Assembly: GCA_034178815.1 (NCBI GenBank)
Contig: JAXFQS010000075.1
Coordinates: forward strand, 1 to 5,226
Source of the DNA: JAXFQS01 sp034178815
GTDB lineage: Bacteria; Verrucomicrobiota; Kiritimatiellia; RFP12; DVOR01
Reading direction: 5' to 3'
Length of the DNA: 5,226 bases
A program made the translations under genes and the position numbers. Of the stretch, positions 1 to 5,226 are shown in pieces. Each line of letters starts with the position of its first letter. Positions within the stretch are counted from its first letter, which is position 1. The notes under the pieces are model-generated. The model ran no database searches. It saw nothing but the letters and a program-made list of their open reading frames with translations, and was not told the DNA's origin.

Positions 1-1919
1 ATTGAATCTTCTATGCTCTGAATAGTCCTTTCGGCATTTCTGCGTTCTTCTCCTCTAGAGTACCGAATGAGATTGCGAATCCTAAGAGAGAAAATTCCAA
101 TCATAGAATCAGTGAACCTGGACAATAATCCTTGCTCAGGAATCTTCTTCTCTCTTTCTGCCTTTGGATTGGCCATTGCCTTTCTAAGTCTATTCGCAAT
201 TACATTAGCCTTCAACCTATCTTCTATTCTTTTGTCCTCAAGCTCCCACTTGGAACGCTCAAGCCGAGATAGTATGTCTCTCGAAATTTCCTCAATCTGA
301 GCAGGTCTAAGATAGTATAGTCCTCCGTACTGCGTCAGTGCAGCCTTGAGGTCGTTCGCACGCGTCCAGTCTCTGTCATTGAGTATATCGTAGCCGCTGT
401 CCTCGCCAGCGTCATTCTCACGCTTTGATATAATCTCATCTAGTCGCTTAGTTTCTTCCTCGATCTGACTTGCGTTCATACGGAAGTATCGCTTGATGTT
501 CCGCCACCAGTACTCGACCTCTGCCCTGACCTTGCGTTCTGTCTCCTCCGTATTCCGGCTAAATAGTCTTCCCTGCTTTGCAATCTTGTTGCCATCCTTC
601 TCCAGTTTCGACACCAATTTGTCACGGCTCTCTTTAATCATTCGCTCCTGAAGCATTTCATAGGTATTCATAATTCCGCATTCGATACCCTCTATGCTTT
701 TGGCGTTCTTCAAGTCATCAATGTCCTTGAGAACAATCTCCCGACGATAACTATAGCAAAGCGCATAGGCAAGTTTCTGCAGCCATCGACGCGCCGTGTT
801 GAGCAGTTCCCTGCGGTTGACTGGTGATGCCCAGGGCGATTCTCCGTCTCGAATCTTTCCATTCTCGCGCAACTCAGCCTCCACAATCTCCTCGACGAAT
901 GCAAGGAAATCGGATGGACGCTTGAAGTCAAGCCTCTCGCGCTTGATGACAGGTATCGGTTCGGCAGGAACCTCGCCGCCGGCCTTCTCTCCTTCCCCAC
1001 TATTGCCTGCTTCAGGTTTCGAGTCATCTTTTTCCTGAGCAGATTCTCCTTTGCCCTCTTCTTCATCCTCCTGGTAGCGCGCTTCAATCTCGTCAGACCT
1101 GTTTTTTGCACGCTCGATGATTCCTGCCATCATTTCGGACTTCTCGGCAGGCACCTCTTCAGGCTCAGGAACTTCTGCCGGCTCAGGGTTCACCTTGTCG
1201 AGAGGCACACCGACAGCCTCCTCGGTTTCTTCTTCAGCCTGCTCAGGCTCCTTCTCCTTCTTCTTGCGGCCATCCTCAGCATTGGCTACCGTATCGATAA
1301 TGTCGAACCCGTAGCGGCTTTCCATCGCATCCGCCCCGAATCCCTGCGCAGAGGCTAGAATCTGAGCCGCAATGGATTCCTTTTGGTTCGCCAACTTCTG
1401 AGCCTCCCGCTCGTCATAGCGCCCTTTCTGATAGGCCTTCATGCCGATTCGCTCGGACATGCCTATGATTCGCTTCTTCTGCGCCTTGTCCGTCGCCGCC
1501 TGAATGTATGAACGGTCATTTACCGTGTTCTCGTCAATCTCTCGCTTCAGCGAACGGTTGATTTCCTCCAGCACCTCATCGCTCCGCCTACTGACTTCCT
1601 CAGCATTCCCTGGGTCGAGATTCAGACTGGCTAGGTCAGCCTTGATTTTCTCCACGCCATACGCCTTACCCTTGCGCCGCTCATTCGCGATAACAGCAAC
1701 AACAAGGTCTTCCGTCGCGTACTTCTTCTGAACTTTGACAGACCCGCGAAGATTTTCATATCCACCTGCATGATTTTGGTTGACTTGAGAGAACAATTCT
1801 GCCAAACTGTGCTCAGCGTAAGGATATTCTATCCCTTGGGCCTGATTTGGATTCAGGTACCCCTGGGCTAGAATATCCTTTAGCGTTTCTACAGATGTCG
1901 CTTCGCTGTCGTAATATAA
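1..1919 (-). CDS. Partial ORF, unknown charged helical protein with acidic linker (both ends missing)
   Basis: A leftward frame stays open for about 639 codons, from about 1919 to the left window edge, with no stop. I do not recognise the family. The residues look like real coding: it starts at YYDSEATSVETLKD, is rich in Glu, Lys, Arg and Ala, and shows no membrane segment or signal peptide. About residues 218-323 (bases about 1266-950) form a low-complexity Glu/Pro/Lys/Gly linker with PEP- and EEE-type runs. The flanks look alpha-helical and possibly coiled-coil, with a Trp/Tyr patch (EYWWRNIKRYF) near 480-515. There is no ATG near the right end: the first in-frame ATG is at 1460, well inside the coding-looking sequence, and the frame runs back through GC-rich spacer to the mnmG stop without ATG, GTG or TTG. 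The 5' end therefore appears lost at the composition junction near 1918. Size, linker and charge recall large multi-domain proteins of phages and mobile elements, but this is inference. Confidence 0.75.
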
Positions 1920-1924
1920 TGGGC
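1912..1924. other. Abrupt composition junction
   Basis: The AT-containing stretch gtaatataat ends at 1920 and is followed at once by GC-rich, G-biased sequence (gggcggggac). Left of this point the DNA is coding-like and of mixed composition; right of it, it matches the mnmG side. The partial ORF loses its coding character at the same point. This could be a genomic rearrangement, the edge of a mobile element, or a chimeric assembly join. No direct or inverted terminal repeat is visible that would identify an element end. Confidence 0.55.
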
Positions 1925-2018
1925 GGGGACGGACTTGGGCTTCGGACGGGGGCAGTGTGGGGCTACGGATGGGGGGGTGTTGCCCGCCGAAGCCACTCCC
2001 CTTCCCTCGGCGGACGGG
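1920..2018. other. GC-rich spacer downstream of mnmG
   Basis: These 99 bases lie between the mnmG stop and the composition junction. They contain a hairpin next to the stop and a run of seven G (1971-1977, plus strand). No start codon or clear ribosome-binding site is present for the partial ORF to the left, although that ORF's frame stays open through the spacer because stops are rare in such GC-rich DNA. Confidence 0.6.
1982..2015 (-). terminator. Hairpin just after mnmG stop, possible terminator
   Basis: CCGCCGA at 1984-1990 pairs perfectly with TCGGCGG at 2007-2013. In the leftward transcript it extends outward by a G-U and a G-C pair and inward by about two more pairs, around a loop of about 12 bases. 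The structure starts three bases past the mnmG TGA. No U-run follows (the transcript continues AACACCCCC), so it is not a classical intrinsic terminator. It could be a weak terminator or a 3'-end stabilising hairpin. Confidence 0.35.
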
Positions 2019-4790
2019 TCAAACGGGATTGCGGCCGGACTTGATGACGAGGGCGAGAATGGCGATGTCGGCTGGTGTGACGCCTGGGACGGCGGCGGCT
2101 TGGGCAAGGTTGGCGGGGCGGACGGCGTGGAGTTTCTCGCGCGACTCCCAGCGGAGGGCGGGGATGCGCCAGTAGTCGAGCCAAGGCGGGATGGGACGCT
2201 GCTCCTGAAGTTTGGCGCGTTCGGCGGCACGGAGTTCCTGCTCGACATAGCCGCGATAGCGCAGTTCGACCTCAAGCGCCTCAATCCAATCGGGCGGAAC
2301 CCCACGATTCGCGCCAGGCAAATCGAGGTAGCCAACGCCCGGGCGGGCAAGTAGCGCCGAGAGCGGCGCACCATCAAGGCGTTCACGGTCGAGCCGGGCG
2401 GTTTCGTCGGCAATCCAAGCCTCCATCCGAGCCGTGCGCGAGAGCAAATCCCCCTCCGCCAAGCCCACCTCGCGCGAGACCTTCAACAGCCGCCGATGGG
2501 CATTGTCCTGACGCAGAATCAAGCGGCGTTCAGCGCGGGAAGTGAACATCCGATAGGGCTCGTCGGCCCCCTTGACCACCAAATCATCAATCAACACCCC
2601 GATATAGGCGTCCTGACGGCTCAACACAACCGGCGCGGCATCCTCCAGCAAACGCCCCGCATTGATCCCCGCCATCAACCCCTGCGCGGCGGCCTCCTCG
2701 TAGCCCGTCGTACCATTGACCTGACCCGCGAAAAAGAGGTTCGGAATGGTGCGACAGGCAAGCGACGAATCGAGCGCGCGCGAATCAATACAGTCATACT
2801 CGATGGCATAGCCCGGCGCGGCAAACTCCGCCCGCTCCAACCCCGGCACCGAACGAACCAATTCCACCTGCACCTCGAACGGCAGACAGTTCGACAACCC
2901 ATTCGGATAGACCCACGGACAGTCCCTCCCCTCCGGCTCCAGCACCACATGGTGCTCCGACTTGTCGGCAAACTTCACCACCTTATCCTCGATTGACGGA
3001 CAATAACGCACCCCGCGCCCCTTGATTTCCCCGTTGTACATCGCCGACTCCCCCAAATGCGCCCGAATAATCGCGTGCGTCCGCTCTGTCGTGTGCGTCA
3101 AATAGCACGCCCCATCCACCTCCCCCGGTTGCCACGGCGCGGCAAAACGCCCCGCAATCCCCTCCCCGACAACCTCCCCGAGCCCCTCAATCCCTACCCG
3201 CAACCCAATCCACGGCAACACCGGATCCCAATTGTTCCACGTGGAACAATTCGTTGCTCCCAACACCCCCTCACCCGCCAAAGCAACCCCATCCCGAGAA
3301 ACACCCTCTTCGTCCAACCGCTCCAAAACACCCCCACCACCGCACAACGCCCCGCCCGCAGAAGAATGCGCTTCTGTGGAGATTCCGCCAAGCGGGGACG
3401 GGTTTATGGTCGACGCTTCCGAACCGTTGGGATGGCGCGTTTCTGTGGAGGCTCCATCAAGCGGGGGCGGGGCAGAGCGCAACGCCTCCCCACCCGCAGA
3501 AGGGCGCGTATCTGACGGCGCGGCGCCAAGCGGGGATTGGGCGGCGACGGAGGAAGCGGGCAACGCCGTATGGAGTTCACCCTGCCCGAGCCACGCGCTC
3601 CCCGCGTTTGACGAAATTGTTTTGCCCCTATCAACCGCATTATGCGACGGATTAGAAGGTTTGGAGGGCAAAAATGGAGCGGAATCGGGGGTACGGGCGG
3701 CTTCATTGTTCCACGTGGAACAATTTGATGTCGAAACAGAAGGGCCCGATTCGGCAACTGCGCCGCCCAATGGAACTTCGAGCGGAACTGAGGCGGAACC
3801 CGAAGAAGAAAGGGGAGCACTCGGCGGCTCGGGCTCGGAAGGCGACTCGGGACTAGTGGGAGGCGTTTGGGCAGAAGGCGACTCGGAAATTAAAGGGAGC
3901 GGGGTTGTTCGACCGATGCAGGAGGGAGACAAGCCCGCTCCCGTGGGAGTGCAGAGGGTCGGAGCGGGTGGGTGGACTTTGCCCGCCGGAGGTAACGCAT
4001 CCGCGTGTGGGAGGAGGTGGGTGGCGTAGCCATTGAGGTTATTCCAGGTCGAGGGCGGGCGGTTCCAGGGGACGGTGTCGAAGGGGGTTTGGGTGTCGCG
4101 GGCAATGCGGGCGCGGAGGGAGAAGAGCGGAATGGGGTTGTCGGAGGGTTGCGGTGTGAGGCGCGACCAGTCGATGCTGCGCGACCAGAGGCGCGGCGGG
4201 GTGCCAGTTTTGAGGCGTTTGAGGGGGATTCCGGCGGCGCGGAGGGATTCAGTCAAGCGTGTGTGGCCGGGGCGCAGGTCGCCGCCGCCGGGGTGGATGG
4301 TTTGGCCAAGGTAGATGCGGCCGCCAAGCGCGGTTCCGGTGGTGAGCACGAGGACGGCGAGGGGAATGGTGCCGTGGGCGGCAGTCTCGATGGCTTCAAC
4401 GCGGCCGTGGGCGGTGCGGATGGCCAGCACGCGGTCGCACAAGAGGGTCAGGTTGGGTGTGGCGGCGGCCACGCGGGCGAGGCGGCGGGCGTACTGCTGC
4501 TTGTCGCACTGGATGCGCGTGGCCCGAACGGCAGGCCCGCGGGAGGCGTTGAGCGTGCGGTATTGCAACCCCGTCAGATCCGCGTTGAGCCCCATCTCCC
4601 CACCCAGCGCGTCGAGCTCCACCACTAGGTGCGACTTCGCCAAGCCCCCAATCGCTGGGTTGCACGGCATCAGCCCCAACGCATCCGTCCGCGCCGTCAC
4701 CAAAATCGTCCGATGCCCGCGCCGCGCGAGCGCCAACGCCGCCTCAACGCCCGCGTGACCGCCACCTACTACAACTGCTGCTGCTTTCAT
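2019..4790 (-). CDS. mnmG: MnmG (GidA), tRNA uridine-34 carboxymethylaminomethyl-modification FAD protein, with large internal insert
   Basis: With MnmE this cytoplasmic FAD enzyme adds the (carboxymethyl)aminomethyl group to C5 of the wobble uridine of several tRNAs, using methylenetetrahydrofolate, NADH and MnmE GTP hydrolysis (family knowledge). Seen here: the Rossmann FAD motif VVVGGGHAG (residues 6-14), LMPCNPAIGG with the first conserved cysteine C43 (E. coli C47 equivalent), RTLNASRGPAVRATR (78-92), RLKTGTPPR (192-200), C562 in CYLTHTTERTH (E. coli C277 equivalent), signature 1 RYCPSIEDKVVKF (595-607), signature 2 starting AGQVNGTTGYEEAAAQG (688-704), EPYRMFTSRAE (744-754), and the C-terminal helical domain from about 790, with PGVTPADIA (902-910). 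The start is the ATG four codons before the FAD-motif strand. Length is 923 against about 620-630 usually; the excess is a low-complexity insert at about residues 226-559. The rest is intact, with no frameshift, so I infer a functional enzyme. Third-base choice changes in blocks along the gene. Confidence 0.97.
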   Translation of the reverse strand: MKAAAVVVGGGHAGVEAALALARRGHRTILVTARTDALGLMPCNPAIGGLAKSHLVVELDALGGEMGLNADLTGLQYRTLNASRGPAVRATRIQCDKQQYARRLARVAAATPNLTLLCDRVLAIRTAHGRVEAIETAAHGTIPLAVLVLTTGTALGGRIYLGQTIHPGGGDLRPGHTRLTESLRAAGIPLKRLKTGTPPRLWSRSIDWSRLTPQPSDNPIPLFSLRARIARDTQTPFDTVPWNRPPSTWNNLNGYATHLLPHADALPPAGKVHPPAPTLCTPTGAGLSPSCIGRTTPLPLISESPSAQTPPTSPESPSEPEPPSAPLSSSGSASVPLEVPLGGAVAESGPSVSTSNCSTWNNEAARTPDSAPFLPSKPSNPSHNAVDRGKTISSNAGSAWLGQGELHTALPASSVAAQSPLGAAPSDTRPSAGGEALRSAPPPLDGASTETRHPNGSEASTINPSPLGGISTEAHSSAGGALCGGGGVLERLDEEGVSRDGVALAGEGVLGATNCSTWNNWDPVLPWIGLRVGIEGLGEVVGEGIAGRFAAPWQPGEVDGACYLTHTTERTHAIIRAHLGESAMYNGEIKGRGVRYCPSIEDKVVKFADKSEHHVVLEPEGRDCPWVYPNGLSNCLPFEVQVELVRSVPGLERAEFAAPGYAIEYDCIDSRALDSSLACRTIPNLFFAGQVNGTTGYEEAAAQGLMAGINAGRLLEDAAPVVLSRQDAYIGVLIDDLVVKGADEPYRMFTSRAERRLILRQDNAHRRLLKVSREVGLAEGDLLSRTARMEAWIADETARLDRERLDGAPLSALLARPGVGYLDLPGANRGVPPDWIEALEVELRYRGYVEQELRAAERAKLQEQRPIPPWLDYWRIPALRWESREKLHAVRPANLAQAAAVPGVTPADIAILALVIKSGRNPV
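3230..3251. promoter_or_regulatory. parS: parS-type centromere site, copy 1
   Basis: ATTGTTCCACGTGGAACAAT (3231-3250) is a perfect palindrome, and one further A/T pair makes it 22 bp. Its core GTTCCACGTGGAAC fits the bacterial parS core GTTYCACGTGRAAC, the binding and CTP-clamp loading site of ParB (established for several phyla). It is read in the mnmG frame as N514-C-S-T-W-N-N520. The identical 20-bp copy 474 bp away supports constraint on the DNA. Binding by this organism's ParB is inferred. Confidence 0.88.
3330..3536 (-). repeat. Three diverged 69-bp (23-residue) tandem repeats inside the mnmG insert
   Basis: Units are 3468-3536, 3399-3467 and 3330-3398, in order of translation. They encode peptides starting SPLGAAPSDTRPSAGGEAL, PPLDGASTETRHPNGSEAS and SPLGGISTEAHSSAGGAL, each 23 residues apart. 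On the plus strand all three end in a conserved (c/t)caagcgggg block preceded by gcgc-t-tctg-type sequence. The left part of each unit is much more diverged. The array lies between the two parS copies. Confidence 0.75.
3705..3724. promoter_or_regulatory. parS: parS-type centromere site, copy 2
   Basis: A second perfect 20-bp palindrome, ATTGTTCCACGTGGAACAAT, is identical to the site at 3231-3250. It is again in the mnmG frame, as N356-C-S-T-W-N-N362. Flanking bases and residues differ completely from copy 1, so the identity is confined to the palindrome. That is expected if the DNA site, and not the peptide, is under selection. Centre-to-centre spacing is 474 bp (158 codons). Confidence 0.88.
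4038..4052 (-). other. Degenerate STWNN stretch, possible eroded third parS
   Basis: Residues 247-251 read STWNN, as in the two parS copies, but the DNA (gttattccaggtcga on the plus strand) differs from the parS segment at 5 of 15 bases and is not palindromic. It lies near the upstream end of the insert. It may be a decayed parS copy, a native motif from which the repeats arose, or chance. Confidence 0.3.
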
Positions 4791-4799
4791 CTTATGCGT

Positions 4800-4808
4800 C
4801 TTTCTCTC
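4800..4808 (-). promoter_or_regulatory. Weak ribosome-binding site for mnmG
   Basis: GAGAGAAAG on the minus strand ends nine bases before the mnmG ATG. It is purine-rich but only a partial match to the Shine-Dalgarno consensus. No better candidate lies within 20 bases of the start. The AT-richer patch at about 4791-4826 is the likeliest place for a promoter, but I see no convincing -35/-10 pair. Confidence 0.3.
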
Positions 4809-5007
4809 AAATCATTAGTCAAATCAACGGGCTCTCGGGGAATCTCGGAAAAGGGGAGTTGGCATCGCGGGGAACAAGGGGAATGTCGAAGCGTGGATTG
4901 GGGCGAAGGCGGAACAGACTCTTGAAGGGCGCCGCGGGGCGAGGGGGAAGAGGGCGGAAGGTGAGGCTGGGGTGTTGGGTGGATGTTTGGGGTGGCGCGG
5001 CAGGTGA

Positions 5008-5041
5008 GGGGTGTGGGGCGGGTGTTGGCGGGTGTTTGGGG
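5008..5041 (+). other. G-quadruplex motif 1
   Basis: Five G-runs follow one another: GGGG (5008-5011), GGGG (5015-5018), GGG (5020-5022), GGG (5030-5032) and GGGG (5038-5041), with loops of 3, 1, 7 and 5 bases. This meets the standard G3+N1-7 rule. The G-rich strand is the template strand for mnmG if transcription starts further upstream. Confidence 0.6.
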
Positions 5042-5050
5042 AGCCAAATA

Positions 5051-5072
5051 GGGCGGGCGAGGGGTGTGAGGG
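5051..5072 (+). other. G-quadruplex motif 2
   Basis: GGG (5051-5053), GGG (5055-5057), GGGG (5061-5064) and GGG (5070-5072) are separated by loops of 1, 3 and 5 bases. This is a compact canonical G-quadruplex motif on the same strand as motif 1 and 10 bases from it. A further run of six G follows at 5081-5086. Confidence 0.6.
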
Positions 5073-5166
5073 CGGATGTTGGGGGGCAAATAGGGTGAGT
5101 GTGGGTGGGTGTTGGGTATCGGAGGAAAAAACGGTCTCTCCTCTCCCTCCAAATGGTGGATTGAAG

Positions 5167-5197
5167 CAACTGACCCGACACCAAGCCAAACCAGTTG
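5167..5197. repeat. Small inverted repeat near right edge
   Basis: CAACTG (5167-5172) and CAGTTG (5192-5197) form a six-base inverted repeat around a 19-base spacer. No T-run follows in either transcription direction, so it is not a terminator by the usual criteria. The function is unknown and it may be chance. Confidence 0.25.
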
Positions 5198-5226
5198 AAA
5201 AACAGTCGCCAATAACGGCGGATTGT

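Larger units (their letters stand above)
3115..4115 (-). other. In-frame low-complexity insert in mnmG (about residues 226-559)
   Basis: The family text breaks after NPIPLFSL (residues 218-225) and resumes at CYLTHTTERTH (562 onward). In ordinary MnmG these are separated by only about 15-20 residues. The insert is rich in Ser, Pro, Gly, Ala, Thr and Glu, probably disordered, and has no recognisable domain. It holds two parS palindromes and a 69-bp tandem repeat, while keeping about 330 codons free of stops. Some of its left portion (about 226-265, DTQTPFDTVPWNRP) may be a lineage-specific loop rather than recent insertion. No splice signals for an intein are seen. The boundaries are approximate. 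Confidence 0.85.
4965..5118. repeat. Imperfect G/T-rich repeats upstream of mnmG
   Basis: Variants of gggtgttggg and ggatgttt-gggg recur at about 4969-4992, 5020-5041, 5062-5086 and 5101-5116, at irregular spacing of about 40-50 bp. The string caaataggg occurs at 5045-5053 and again at 5087-5095, 42 bp apart. The units are degenerate, so this looks like old local duplication or slippage in simple-sequence DNA. Confidence 0.5.
4791..5226. other. Non-coding mnmG upstream region
   Basis: These 436 bases contain no convincing gene. Several frames stay open on the minus strand, but they give only Pro/His/Thr-rich low-complexity peptides in all three frames at once, as expected from C-rich DNA with few stops. 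The region has a short AT-richer patch next to mnmG, then a G-rich plus-strand stretch (about 4936-5118), then mixed sequence to the edge. No mnmE, rsmG, parA, parB or tRNA gene is present, and no DnaA-box cluster was recognised. Confidence 0.6.

Noticed and set aside
67..1731. Short rightward Ser-rich open frames opposite the left ORF
   Set aside because: Ser/Leu/Phe-rich peptides of this kind are typical mirror readings of a Glu/Lys/Arg-rich protein on the other strand; the continuous leftward frame explains the region.
3231..3724. Replication origin at the GC-skew change between the parS sites
   Set aside because: The skew flips several times within mnmG and follows third-base choice. No DnaA-box cluster or AT-rich unwinding element is seen.
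3232..4029. Long rightward open frame across the mnmG insert, beginning MFHVEQF
   Set aside because: It is the complementary reading of the insert. FHVEQ is simply the parS palindrome in another frame. The mnmG frame has strong family homology on both sides and must be the real one.
3115..4115. Intein within MnmG
   Set aside because: No intein blocks, no nucleophile at the left edge, and no His-Asn before the residue at the right edge; the insert is low-complexity and repeat-bearing.
4859..5098. Arg/Gly-rich rightward open frame
   Set aside because: It is a translation of the G-rich simple-sequence stretch, with no ribosome-binding site and no recognisable protein features.
5119..5157. Terminator around the A/T run near ggaggaaaaaacgg
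   Set aside because: The possible arms (ggagg/cctcc) are short and do not place a stable stem directly before a T-run in either direction.
4787..5212. Pro/His-rich leftward open frames upstream of mnmG
   Set aside because: All three minus frames are open together with low-complexity translations, and one overlaps the mnmG start. This follows from C-rich DNA lacking stops, not coding.

Overview
The window is bacterial DNA built from two unlike pieces. Bases 1 to about 1918 have mixed, roughly 50% GC composition and are filled by one leftward reading frame of unknown function that lacks both ends. From about 1920 to 5226 the DNA is GC-rich and centres on one complete leftward gene, mnmG (gidA), for the FAD-dependent tRNA wobble-uridine modification enzyme. 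The organism is a high-GC bacterium I cannot name. A Verrucomicrobiota-like origin is a guess only.

The main point of interest is inside mnmG. Its 923 codons are about 300 more than the usual 620-630, because a Ser/Pro/Gly/Ala-rich insert of about 330 codons lies just before the second conserved cysteine. The insert contains two copies of ATTGTTCCACGTGGAACAAT. The core of this palindrome is a known form of parS, the centromere-like site loaded by the partition protein ParB. Both copies are read in the mnmG frame as the peptide NCSTWNN. The insert also holds three diverged 69-bp tandem repeats, and a degenerate STWNN coding stretch lies at its upstream end. The reading is that a chromosome-segregation locus is carried as DNA inside an essential-type tRNA-modification gene, tolerated in the protein as a disordered loop. 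mnmG often lies beside rsmG, parA and parB near the replication origin, which fits, although none of those neighbours is in the window.

Layout, left to right: 1-1919, partial leftward ORF with an acidic Glu/Pro/Lys linker and charged helical flanks; about 1918, an abrupt composition junction where that ORF loses its 5' end; 1920-2018, a GC-rich spacer with a hairpin just past the mnmG stop; 2019-4790, mnmG, with the insert at about 3115-4115; 4791-5226, a non-coding mnmG upstream region dominated by a strongly G-rich (plus strand) stretch with two canonical G-quadruplex motifs and imperfect GT-rich repeats. No tRNA, rRNA, CRISPR or transposase gene was seen.

A second unusual signal is that synonymous third-base choice in mnmG switches in blocks (G/T-ending, then C-ending, then G/T-ending, then C-ending along the gene). 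This makes the local GC skew flip several times within one gene.
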